DNA of 13,924 nucleotides, taken from the NCBI GenBank assembly GCA_003249625.1, contig QKII01000314.1, positions 1 to 13,924 of the forward strand, read 5' to 3'. Positions 1 through 7,357 of this stretch are shown piece by piece; position 1 is the first letter of the stretch; each line of letters begins with the position of its first letter. The notes under the pieces are model-generated. The model was not told the DNA's origin. It made no database searches and saw nothing but the letters and a program-made list of their open reading frames with translations. This DNA is from Propionivibrio sp. GTDB taxonomy: Bacteria > Pseudomonadota > Gammaproteobacteria > Burkholderiales > Rhodocyclaceae. The position numbers and the translations under genes were made by a program.

Positions 1-267
1 CTGCCAGCGGCGATCGCGGCCGATCTGGGCGAGCGTCAGGGGCGTGCCGGGACTTGCTTCGGTGTGTGGAACTTCGTTGCCAAACTCAATCTGGCGCTGG
101 CCGCCGGGGTAGCGCTGCCCTTGCTTGATCTGCTCGGCTACCGGCCGGGAGGCGATCAGGGGCTGACTTCACTCACCTTTGCCTACGCCTTGTTGCCGCT
201 TGGTTTCAAGTTGCTCGCCGCCAGTCTGCTCTGGCGCTGGCGTGACTCTCTGGAGATACGATCATGA
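1..267 (+). CDS. MFS-type transporter, C-terminal fragment (5' end outside window)
   Basis: The frame is open from the first base and ends with TGA at 265-267, giving 88 residues, so this is the 3' end of a gene that starts before the window. The GTG at 64 is internal, because the residues before it (ADLGERQGRAG, then FGVWNFVAKL) continue the same protein. Two hydrophobic segments are visible: one around LNLALAAGVALPLL and one around FAYALLPLGFKLLAASLLW. The sequence resembles the last helices of sodium/sugar (GPH-type) major facilitator proteins, which is a family-level judgement. Its stop overlaps the next gene's start as ATGA (264-267), so the two are translationally coupled. The substrate cannot be told. 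Transporters of this kind are common beside DUF3833, SDR and cyclopropane fatty-acid synthase genes. Confidence 0.7.
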   Translation: MPAAIAADLGERQGRAGTCFGVWNFVAKLNLALAAGVALPLLDLLGYRPGGDQGLTSLTFAYALLPLGFKLLAASLLWRWRDSLEIRS

Positions 268-785
268 AACTGCTGACCACTGCCCTGTTTTCTCTCGGAT
301 TGACCGCCTGTGCCTCAACTAGCGTCGAACAATACAAGGCCGAGCAGCCCGTCCTCGATCTGAAGGCTTACCTGAACGGTACCCTGGACGCGTGGGGAAT
401 GTTCCAGGGGCGCTCCGGCGAGGTGAAAAAGCGTTTCCATGTAGTCATCGACGCCAGATGGGAAGGCGATACTGGCGTCCTCGACGAGCACTTCAAGTGG
501 TCGGACGGCACGATTTCGCGTCGGGTGTGGACGCTGAAACGCCAGGCCGATGGTACTTACCGTGGCACGGCCGACGACGTGGTCGGCGAGGCGGTCGGCG
601 AACTGGCCGGCAATGCCTTGCGCTGGCGCTATGTGCTGGCGCTGCCGGTCGACGGCAAGACCTACCATGTCAATTTCGACGACTGGATGTTTCTGATGGA
701 CGACAGGGTGATGCTTAATCGGTCCTACATGTCCAAATGGGGGTTCAATCTCGGCGAGGTGACGCTGACCTTTGTAAAGCGCTGA
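264..785 (+). CDS. DUF3833-family outer lipoprotein
   Basis: This 173-residue protein opens with a short lipoprotein signal peptide: MKLL, a hydrophobic stretch, then the lipobox LTAC with Cys16 as the lipidated residue. The residue after it is Ala, which suits outer-membrane sorting. The mature part is rich in beta-type sequence with a conserved-looking FKWSDGTISRRVW segment and a C-terminal DDWMFLMDDRVMLNRSYMSKWGF block, typical of DUF3833 (lipocalin-like) proteins. Their biochemical function is not established. The start overlaps the transporter stop, and a gap of about 22 bases separates it from the dehydrogenase. In related bacteria this family sits in operons with fatty-acid cyclopropanation or modification enzymes, so a role in carrying or modifying membrane lipids is an inference from context only. 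Confidence 0.8.
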   Translation: MKLLTTALFSLGLTACASTSVEQYKAEQPVLDLKAYLNGTLDAWGMFQGRSGEVKKRFHVVIDARWEGDTGVLDEHFKWSDGTISRRVWTLKRQADGTYRGTADDVVGEAVGELAGNALRWRYVLALPVDGKTYHVNFDDWMFLMDDRVMLNRSYMSKWGFNLGEVTLTFVKR

Positions 786-807
786 CTCCGCCGGAAAGGA
801 CGCTGCG

Positions 808-1563
808 ATGAATCCCAAAATCACCGATTGGAAAGGGCGTCGCCTCTGGCTGGTCGGTGCCTCGACCGGCATTGGTGCGGCGATGGCCAAAGAACTGGCC
901 GGGCGCGGCGCCAAGCTGGCGCTGTCGGCACGCTCGGCCGACAAACTGCAAGCGCTCGGTATCGAAGGTGCCTTGATCTTGCCCTGCGATGCGACCGATG
1001 TGGCAAGCCTGGCCGCTGTACGTCAGTCGCTGTTGGCCTCTTGGGGCGGTATCGATCTGGTCGTCTATCTGGCCGGTGATTACGTGCCGATGCGAGTGCA
1101 GGATTTTGATTTGGCGCGCGCCGAGCAGGTTGTTGCGGTCAATTTCAACGGAGCGCTACGTTTGGCCGCAACGGTCCTGCATGACCTGCGGCCGGGCGGC
1201 GGTATCGCTTTCGTGGCCAGTGTCGCCGGCTATCGCGGATTGCCCAAAGCGCTGTGCTACGGGCCGGGCAAGGCGGCACTGATCCACTTTGCCGAATGCT
1301 TGCATCTCGATCTGGAAAGGCTTGGCATCGGTGTTTGGGTCATCAACCCCGGCTTCGTCCAGACGCAGCTGACCGCCAAGAACGATTTTTCCATGCCCGC
1401 GTTGCTGACGCCCGAGCAGGCAGCACGAGCCGCGGTTGAGGGCTTCACTGGTGGAAACTTTGAAATCCACTTCCCCAAGCGTTTCACGCGCGTCCTGAAA
1501 GTACTGTCGTTACTGCCTTACCGCTGGTATTTCCCGCTTATCCGCCGGCTAACCGGATTCTGA
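808..1563 (+). CDS. Short-chain dehydrogenase/reductase (SDR)
   Basis: This 251-residue protein has the usual length of a classical SDR. The N-terminal Rossmann motif is GASTGIG (Gly17, Gly21, Gly23), the second nucleotide-contact block is PCDATD (59-64), and the NNAG-equivalent is YLAG (87-90). Catalytic residues are visible as Ser138 in FVASVAG and the YxxxK pair Tyr151/Lys155 in CYGPGKAA, with an NFNG motif at 112-115 providing the structural Asn. It should be an NAD(P)-dependent oxidoreductase; the substrate cannot be read from sequence. An SD-like GGAAAGGA lies about 7 bases before the ATG. Its stop is one base from the next ATG, so it is co-transcribed with both neighbours. The basic C-terminal tail with hydrophobic residues (VLSLLPYRWYFPLIRRL) could associate with membrane. 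Confidence 0.9.
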   Translation: MNPKITDWKGRRLWLVGASTGIGAAMAKELAGRGAKLALSARSADKLQALGIEGALILPCDATDVASLAAVRQSLLASWGGIDLVVYLAGDYVPMRVQDFDLARAEQVVAVNFNGALRLAATVLHDLRPGGGIAFVASVAGYRGLPKALCYGPGKAALIHFAECLHLDLERLGIGVWVINPGFVQTQLTAKNDFSMPALLTPEQAARAAVEGFTGGNFEIHFPKRFTRVLKVLSLLPYRWYFPLIRRLTGF

Positions 1564-1564
1564 C

Positions 1565-1999
1565 ATGGAACAATCACGGAATCTTGATCGCCTGATCGCC
1601 TTCTTCCAGGAGTTGACGCCTGAGAGCATTGCTCGCTTTCCCGAGTTTTACAGTGCCGACGCCTATTTCAAGGACCCGTTCAACGAGGTCCACGGTGTCG
1701 ACGCCATCCAGCGCATCTTTCGCCACATGTTCCAGCAGGTGGGGCAGCCGCGCTTCGTCATTTCCGAGCGAGTGGCCGACGCCAATGGCGTCTTCCTGGT
1801 CTGGACCTTCTGCTACAAAGTGCGGTTGTGGGGGAGGGGCGAGATGCAGGTGATGCGCGGCGTTTCGCACATCAAATTTGATGCGATCGGCAAGGTGATT
1901 TACCACCGTGATTACTGGGATGCGGCAGAGGAGTTATACATGAAGATCCCGTTTTTGGGATGGGTTATGAAATGTCTGAAACGATCATTCGCCAGCTAG
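1565..1999 (+). CDS. NTF2/SnoaL-like protein
   Basis: This 144-residue protein has the NTF2-like cone-fold pattern: an N-terminal helix (NLDRLIAFFQELT), then FYSADAYFKDPFNEVHG, which is the strand/turn typical of SnoaL-like proteins, and later strands ending in the acidic-aromatic IYHRDYWDAAEELY. Members bind or isomerise small hydrophobic ligands, but many have no known activity. It starts one base after the SDR stop, so it is the fourth member of the same operon and the last one visible. The C-terminal KIPFLGWVMKCLKR segment is hydrophobic and basic. Function inside the operon, presumably in lipid modification, is inferred only from neighbours. Confidence 0.8.
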   Translation: MEQSRNLDRLIAFFQELTPESIARFPEFYSADAYFKDPFNEVHGVDAIQRIFRHMFQQVGQPRFVISERVADANGVFLVWTFCYKVRLWGRGEMQVMRGVSHIKFDAIGKVIYHRDYWDAAEELYMKIPFLGWVMKCLKRSFAS

Positions 2000-2008
2000 G
2001 CAAGCGGG

Positions 2009-2045
2009 CGAAGGCCCGGAAGGTGCTGGAGGAGAAGGGCTTTCG
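2009..2045 (+). terminator. Possible 3' hairpin after the lipid operon
   Basis: CGAAGGCCC (2009-2017) can pair with GGGCTTTCG (2037-2045) over 9 bp with one G-T wobble and a 19-base loop, starting 10 bases after the NTF2-like stop. There is no clear T-run after it, so it is a weak terminator candidate. Confidence 0.25.
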
Positions 2046-2181
2046 AGCTGTATAGCTTCCGATCAAAAATTGCTCAACGAGCGAAGCGCATTGGGTGGCA
2101 TCCGCGACCAAGCGCCCTTTGTCTGTTGGCATGCCTGGCTAATCCGGCAGTATGACCTTCCCGAGTTAACGACGGGTAACC

Positions 2182-2199
2182 GGCAGTAAGCTGACCGCC
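2182..2199 (-). terminator. Hairpin after hybrid kinase gene
   Basis: GGCAGT (2182-2187) pairs with ACCGCC (2194-2199) with one wobble and a 6-base loop, 8 bases beyond the kinase stop. The rest of 2056-2206 contains only a 9-base direct repeat (CCGGCAGTA at 2144 and 2180) and no gene. No T-run is present, so termination here is a guess. Confidence 0.25.
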
Positions 2200-2206
2200 A
2201 TTCGAA

Positions 2207-3973
2207 CTATTCAAGCTTGGCCAACGCCTCCAATACATCATCCATGGGGCATGGCTTGGTCAGAACCGTCCATTTTTTGTGTTTGGAAAGCTCCTTTCCG
2301 TTTAGAAGCATATCCCCAGTCATTAGTATTCCCTTGATGGGCTTCTGCGTCCTTCGCTCGATTTCGTCGAGAAGCTCCAACCCGTTCATCTCTCCGGGTA
2401 AGCGAAAATCCGAAATATAGAAATCTGCCCTTGTAATATCTGGATTTGCCAGTGCGCTCTCGGCATCGGCGAATTCCATAACCCTCATTCCGCTCACCTG
2501 AAAAGCCAGTACCATCGCTGCACGTAATTCGGCGTTGTCTTCGATGAGCAGGAGGTTCTTTCCGTCGAAATAACCAGGATCTTTGGCAATCTGGCTGTGA
2601 AACCCCGCGCCTTTTTGCGTTTCATCGATGTAGCCCGCAAGCGGTAGCCACAGGCCGAAGACGGACCCTTTGCCTAGTTGCGATCGGCATTCGATTTCCG
2701 CACCGATGAGCTTTGCTTTTCGTGCCACAATCGACAAGCCGAGACCGAGTCCCTTGGACATTTCTCGCTCTGGGTTGGCTACCTGATAATATTCTTCGAA
2801 GATACGCTCTAAATGTTCTGGTGCGATACCAATACCGTTGTCCCAAACTTGCAGCAGAGCGCGATGACCAAGGCGGCGCAGTGCGACAAGAACCCGGCCC
2901 TTACCCGGATTGCAATACTTCAGCGCGTTGCCCAGCAGATTGCCTAGGATTCCTTTCAGCAGCACGAAATCGGTATAGAGCACTGGATCAACGTGCGGAT
3001 AGAAATAGTCAAGATGCAGTCTTTGTGCGTTGAACTGCCCCGAAAACTCATTCTCGATCCAGATAAACAGTTCGCTAGCCCGCAAGGCGGAAAAGGTCGC
3101 GGCAAGACCTCCGGTATCCAGCTTGGATATATCCAGCAGGGTATTCAGCATGACGTTCAGTGTTTTGCTGCAATCCCTCAGGCGCACGACGAGATCTGAC
3201 TGCTTCGGATTCAATGACGCTTTCGACAGGGTATATAGATACAGCTCGATAGCTGCCATCGGCTGGCGCAGGTCGTGACTGGCGGCAGCGAGAAATTTGG
3301 TTTTCGAGTTATTGGCGGCTTCCGCGTGCTTTTTTGCCTGAAGCAAATCATCTTGGGCTGCGATGCGCTCGGCGAGCGCCTGCTCCAGTTCTGCCTGTAC
3401 CTGTTTGATCTCAGTGATGTCGGTGCCGGTAGTGATGAAATGATCGCCGCAAGGAATGCAGGTCATTCGCAGATACCGGTTTCCCCAATGGGAATAAAAA
3501 TCCGATGAGTACGGCACACCTTGACGGAAGACCCGCTGCACAACAGGGAGGAAACGTTCTATCGCACCCGGAAAGATCTCATCGGCGGTCTGGCCAATGA
3601 CCTCCTCTCCCGTCTTGCCCCATCGCCTGAGGCCGGCAGGATTGATGTCCTCCAACCTAAAATCCACGATGTTCCCAGCATCGTCGCGTAACAACGCCCA
3701 GTAGTGAACCTCTTCGGTGATATTCTCGAAAAGGTATCGGTATCTCTCTTCGCTTTCGTACAATGCCCGCCGAGCCTGCTCGGACTCAATCAGCGCGTGC
3801 TCCGCGAAGCTTCTCGCCTTGATAAGTTCCTCGTTCTGCGTTTCGAGTTCGACTTGGTACACCCGCAACTCATGCACGAGGCGCTGCAAATCACTTACCG
3901 CATCCCGCGCTTCACCCGCCCCTTTGAGCAGACGCTGTTCTGCGCGCTGGTGGAGTTTTCTTTTTTCTCCCAT
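2207..3973 (-). CDS. PAS hybrid sensor histidine kinase with C-terminal receiver
   Basis: This 588-residue protein has no membrane segment, so it is a cytosolic sensor. Order of parts: an N-terminal coiled coil (about 20-80, with LVHELRVYQVELETQNEEL), a PAS domain (about 76-192, ending in the PAC-like GTDITEIKQVQAEL), a HisKA domain with the H-box ASHDLRQPMAA (His233), and a HATPase_c domain with the N-box GNLLGNALKY (Asn349), G1 DNGIGI (378-383) and G2 KGLGLGLSIV. A receiver domain follows, with IEDN (477-480), phospho-acceptor Asp522 in SDFRLPG and Lys573 in LTKPCP. All catalytic residues are present. The start lies 10 bases after the stop of the CheB-CheR-PAS gene, so the two form one operon. 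The PAS ligand is unknown. There is no separate DNA-binding output, so the signal probably passes to a phosphotransfer partner or another regulator. Confidence 0.93.
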   Translation of the reverse strand: MGEKRKLHQRAEQRLLKGAGEARDAVSDLQRLVHELRVYQVELETQNEELIKARSFAEHALIESEQARRALYESEERYRYLFENITEEVHYWALLRDDAGNIVDFRLEDINPAGLRRWGKTGEEVIGQTADEIFPGAIERFLPVVQRVFRQGVPYSSDFYSHWGNRYLRMTCIPCGDHFITTGTDITEIKQVQAELEQALAERIAAQDDLLQAKKHAEAANNSKTKFLAAASHDLRQPMAAIELYLYTLSKASLNPKQSDLVVRLRDCSKTLNVMLNTLLDISKLDTGGLAATFSALRASELFIWIENEFSGQFNAQRLHLDYFYPHVDPVLYTDFVLLKGILGNLLGNALKYCNPGKGRVLVALRRLGHRALLQVWDNGIGIAPEHLERIFEEYYQVANPEREMSKGLGLGLSIVARKAKLIGAEIECRSQLGKGSVFGLWLPLAGYIDETQKGAGFHSQIAKDPGYFDGKNLLLIEDNAELRAAMVLAFQVSGMRVMEFADAESALANPDITRADFYISDFRLPGEMNGLELLDEIERRTQKPIKGILMTGDMLLNGKELSKHKKWTVLTKPCPMDDVLEALAKLE

Positions 3974-3983
3974 GACCTGTGCC

Positions 3984-6587
3984 TCATGTTTCCTGAGATA
4001 GCTGTTTAAGGCGCTCCTCCATCTGTTTGGCCTCGGTAATATCGATAAATGTGATCACCACGCCATCGATCACGTTTTCCAGCGTGCGATAGGGCATGAT
4101 GCGCGCTCTGTACCAGCGTCCGTCTCGCGCAGACACTTTCTTTTCCCGGAATACGAGCGTACGCAACACCTCGTGCGCGTCCTCTCTGAGCTCAGGGTAG
4201 TCAAGTACCGTAACGATGTCTAACAGTGGGCGGCCAATGTCGCTCGGAATCAACTTGAACAGCTGGGTAGCGTGCGCCGTAAAACGGCGTAGACGCATCT
4301 GATTATCAAGGAATACCGTGGCGATCTCGGTGCTGTTGAGCAGGTTGGTCATGTCGTTTCGCACCCCACTGAGCTCATCCACTTTGGATTGCAGCTCAGC
4401 GTTTACCGTCTGTAGCTCCTCGTTGAGTGACTGTAGTTCTTCCTTCGAGGTGGTCAGCTCCTCATTGGTCGATTGCAGCTCCTCGTTGGTAGATTGCAAT
4501 TCCTCGTTGGCCGACTTGTATTCCTCGATGGTGGTCTGCATTTCCTCGTGCGCCACTCGCAGCGCCTCTCGAGTCTGGCTTAGTTCCTGCTCCAGGGCGG
4601 CACCGGCGGTGTGGCGCTTTCCCTTGTTGCGGGGTGTCGCGGGAACATCATAGAAAATAATCAGGGCACGGCCACGCAGCGCATCGGGGGCGGCGATACC
4701 CTGCACCACCACATCTACCGTCTGGGTTCCTCCGTTGGTACCTACCTGTAGCCCGTTGAGGCGAACAGGCTGTGTCTGGCGCAGGGCATTACGAATCACC
4801 CCGGTCAGTGCTTCCCGCAGCCCGGGACGGGCCATGGCGTGAATGTTGATGTTGATCTTGCCGGCAGCCGGCTCCAGGTACTTGCCGGTACGGCCGCTGA
4901 TGTAGAGGATGTCACCATCACCATTGACCAGTACGGCGGGTGGGGCAAAGTTCTGCTGGATCAGTTGATCAGTGAGATATTCCAGGCTGTCACGCGGCGG
5001 AGAGATTGCCTCATTGCCTGCAACAGCACTGGGGGCGTTGGGGTAGGCAGCAGGGAATTCCAGTCGCGCTGGCGCCAGTTTCTGCTCTAAACGGCGAAAG
5101 ATACGCTGCTTGCCATCGAACGGCTCGAACAAATCTGTAAAGCTTCCGACTGTTTCGGCGCTGCCGAGTACCAGGAGGCCATCGCGGTTCAGCGCGTAGT
5201 GGAACAGGGGCAGCAGCTTCTTTTGCAGGACTGGACCAAAATAGATCAGCAAATTCCGGCAAAAGAGGAAGTCCAGTTTGGTGAAAGGGGGATCGGAAAT
5301 GATGTTCTGCGGCGCGAAAACAACCATGTCGCGGATGTCTTTGCCGATACGCCAGCCGCCTTCGTCGGCAACAAAGAAGCGAGAAAGGCGCTCCGGCGTT
5401 ACGTCAGCGGCAATGTTGTCGGGATAGTAACCGCGTCGCGCCTTGTCGATGGCGTCGGCGTCGAGGTCGGTGGCGTAGATCTGTAAGGTAAAACGTCCTT
5501 CCGGCTTGAATTTCTCAAGTGCTTCGCGGAACACAATGGCGAGGGAATAAGCCTCCTCTCCACTTGAGCAGGCCGGCACCCAAGCGCGCAGGCCCGCGCC
5601 GCTGACGTAGCGCGCGAAAATCGCTGGCAGGGTCTCGTCGCGCAGGGTCTCCCATATTGCCGGGTCGCGGAAGAAATTGGTTACCCCGATCAACAACTCC
5701 TTGAACAACAGATCCAGTTCCTGGGGATTCTCGCGCAGGTACTTGGTATAGGCGGCGATACCGTGTAATTGATGCAGGGTGGTGCGGCGCTCGATACGAC
5801 GATACAGGGTGCTGGTCTTGTAGTCGGAAAAATCGGCGCCGCAGCGGTCGCGCAACAGAACGGCGATTTTTTCCAGGGCGGACAGTGCCGCCGGCGCCAC
5901 CGGTTCCGAACCCGCAAGACGATGCGGCGGAAGCTTGGTAAACGCCGCGATCTGACTCGGCAATTCGCCGGCACGGGCGACAACATCCGCCAGCCCGGCG
6001 TCGATGGCACTTCTGGGCATGCCGCCCGCCTTAGCATCAGCCGGGTCCTGCACCAGAACGAAGCCGCCCTTTTCTTTGATGGCGCGTAGGCCCAGCACGC
6101 CATCCGAGCCCATTCCGGAGAGGATGACTCCAATAGCCCGTTCCTGCCGATCCTCAGCCAGCGTGCGGAAAAAGAAGTCCACCGGCAGGCGCAGGCCGAT
6201 GGGTGGCGATGGGTCCAACAGATGCAGCGTGTCATGCAGCAATGACAGTTCCTTGTTAGGCGGGATGACGTAAACATTTCCCGGCTGGACCTTCATGCGG
6301 TTCTTGGCCTCCTTTACCGGAAGCCCGGAACCGCGTGCAATCAATTCGGGCAGCGTACTGGAGTGGCGCGGGTCGAGGTGCTGCACCACCACGAAGGCCA
6401 TGCCGCAGTCGGGCAACACACTATGGAAAAATGCTTCCAGGGCTTCCAAGCCCCCAGCCGAACAACCGATACCGACTATGGGGAACGAGACCCCCTTGAA
6501 CTGGGATGGCTCTGGCCCAGGCGTGGATTTCTTGCTGGACGTCCTGTTTTTCGCGGTGGCTGAGAGAGCACGGATAGGCTTGGCCAT
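3984..6587 (-). CDS. CheB-CheR-PAS chemotaxis-type fusion protein
   Basis: This 867-residue multidomain protein carries a CheB methylesterase domain (about 30-215) with catalytic Ser43 in GIGCSAGG, His70 in VVQHLDP and Asp162 in SGMGSDG. A CheR methyltransferase follows (about 240-500), with TNFFRDP and the SAM-site block WVPACSSGEEAYS. After it come a PAS domain (about 535-650), a heptad coiled coil (about 663-741) and a second PAS (about 744-859) ending in FIDITEAKQMEER. It has no CheB receiver and no kinase domain, although many family members continue into a kinase; here the kinase is the next gene. The ATG at 6585-6587 was chosen because it begins the typical basic low-complexity leader MAKPIRALSA. 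The upstream in-frame ATG at 6650 adds 21 residues of AT-rich third-position codons. Neither start has a strong SD. Confidence 0.9.
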   Translation of the reverse strand: MAKPIRALSATAKNRTSSKKSTPGPEPSQFKGVSFPIVGIGCSAGGLEALEAFFHSVLPDCGMAFVVVQHLDPRHSSTLPELIARGSGLPVKEAKNRMKVQPGNVYVIPPNKELSLLHDTLHLLDPSPPIGLRLPVDFFFRTLAEDRQERAIGVILSGMGSDGVLGLRAIKEKGGFVLVQDPADAKAGGMPRSAIDAGLADVVARAGELPSQIAAFTKLPPHRLAGSEPVAPAALSALEKIAVLLRDRCGADFSDYKTSTLYRRIERRTTLHQLHGIAAYTKYLRENPQELDLLFKELLIGVTNFFRDPAIWETLRDETLPAIFARYVSGAGLRAWVPACSSGEEAYSLAIVFREALEKFKPEGRFTLQIYATDLDADAIDKARRGYYPDNIAADVTPERLSRFFVADEGGWRIGKDIRDMVVFAPQNIISDPPFTKLDFLFCRNLLIYFGPVLQKKLLPLFHYALNRDGLLVLGSAETVGSFTDLFEPFDGKQRIFRRLEQKLAPARLEFPAAYPNAPSAVAGNEAISPPRDSLEYLTDQLIQQNFAPPAVLVNGDGDILYISGRTGKYLEPAAGKININIHAMARPGLREALTGVIRNALRQTQPVRLNGLQVGTNGGTQTVDVVVQGIAAPDALRGRALIIFYDVPATPRNKGKRHTAGAALEQELSQTREALRVAHEEMQTTIEEYKSANEELQSTNEELQSTNEELTTSKEELQSLNEELQTVNAELQSKVDELSGVRNDMTNLLNSTEIATVFLDNQMRLRRFTAHATQLFKLIPSDIGRPLLDIVTVLDYPELREDAHEVLRTLVFREKKVSARDGRWYRARIMPYRTLENVIDGVVITFIDITEAKQMEERLKQLSQET
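4401..4505 (-). repeat. 21-base coding repeat (heptad coiled coil)
   Basis: Inside the CheB-CheR-PAS gene, 21-base units encode a repeated seven-residue block (NEELQST, NEELTTS, NEELQTV and similar). They form the signalling coiled coil between the two PAS domains. Such heptads are conserved in this family, so this is structural and not a mobile or CRISPR repeat. Confidence 0.85.
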
Positions 6588-6860
6588 AATCTGATGGGGA
6601 AGATGAGGGGGCAAGTAACGGGAACCAATACTAGCAAAATAGCATTCCATCGCCCCAGCTTTAATGGACGCTTACAACCGTCGCATGGTCGCATCGCATC
6701 CGCAGGAGTGATAGGCCGGTACAAACGACCGAAATGTCGCAAAAATCAGCCCGCCGAGCACTAAAGTACGTTCCCGGGAGTGGAGTCTCGCGCTTGATCG
6801 AATGCAAGTCCGAGAGGCTGCCTGGTCGGGGCACGGGCGGCGTGCAGACCCGACGGTGCC

Positions 6861-7226
6861 TCACTCGGCTGAAATCCATTCCTTTGCTTCCCGCGCCTGA
6901 CTTGTTCCGAATACTCGAATGTCGCCCGGCACGAGAAAATGGAACAGATTCATCGCCATCCTTATCCAGTGCTCATCGGTGACGACAGCCACACGCTCCC
7001 AACGTGAGAGATATTTGAGCCCCACCGACAAATCCTCCCACATCGCGCCGGCATCCATGCCCTCAAATGCCAAACCGAGATCGTAATAACAGCGAATTTT
7101 GTCGTGGTGCTCAAGCGCTTTCTTTACTTTGGGGATCAAATCGTCGTCGTAGTCCTTCTTGGTGACGCGCCCCTGGGCTGCAAAAGCAACCACGCCTTCC
7201 GGAAAACCTTCGAGGATTTTGATCAT
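6861..7226 (-). CDS. SpoIIAA-like / STAS-fold protein
   Basis: This 121-residue cytosolic protein begins MIKILEGFPEGVVAFAAQG and continues with VTKKDYDDDLIPKVKKALEHH, then KIRCYYDLG and a long helix-strand series ending VFGTSQAREAKEWI. This matches the SpoIIAA-like family (STAS fold), about 120 residues long, often annotated as STAS/SEC14-like. Members are thought to bind lipids or small hydrophobic ligands, or act in regulation; no catalytic site is visible. A good SD (TGAGGA) lies about 6 bases before the ATG. It is 131 bases downstream of the protease gene on the same strand and may be co-transcribed with it. The 270 bases between its stop and the CheB-CheR-PAS start show no gene. Confidence 0.75.
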   Translation of the reverse strand: MIKILEGFPEGVVAFAAQGRVTKKDYDDDLIPKVKKALEHHDKIRCYYDLGLAFEGMDAGAMWEDLSVGLKYLSRWERVAVVTDEHWIRMAMNLFHFLVPGDIRVFGTSQAREAKEWISAE

Positions 7227-7357
7227 GACGATTCCTCAGAAAAGAACACAGATAGCTCTCTGCATTGCCGTGGCGGCAACACATCTCCCAATCGACAAGA
7301 GCATTTCGTGAGGCACAGGAACTACTTTCTGCCAGCCTATCCCGCTTCTCATACGAT

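Noticed and set aside
315..944. A 209-codon antisense frame opposite the DUF3833 gene
   Set aside because: It is a shadow of a GC-rich coding sequence; the sense frame has a lipobox, a good operon position and a recognised family.
1972..2055. A 27-codon frame (MSETIIRQLGKRAKARKVLE...) overlapping the end of the NTF2-like gene
   Set aside because: It slightly recalls the start of glutamate-5-semialdehyde dehydrogenase, but it is too short, has no clear ribosome site of its own and includes the hairpin at 2009-2045.
4401..4505. Regular repeats that could suggest a CRISPR or tandem-repeat array
   Set aside because: The 21-base units are in frame and encode the known heptad coiled coil of CheB-CheR-PAS proteins.
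6588..6650. Upstream in-frame ATG at 6650 as start of the CheB-CheR-PAS gene
   Set aside because: The 21 extra codons have AT-rich third positions unlike the rest of the gene, and the downstream MAKPIRALS start looks like a normal leader; the longer form cannot be fully excluded.
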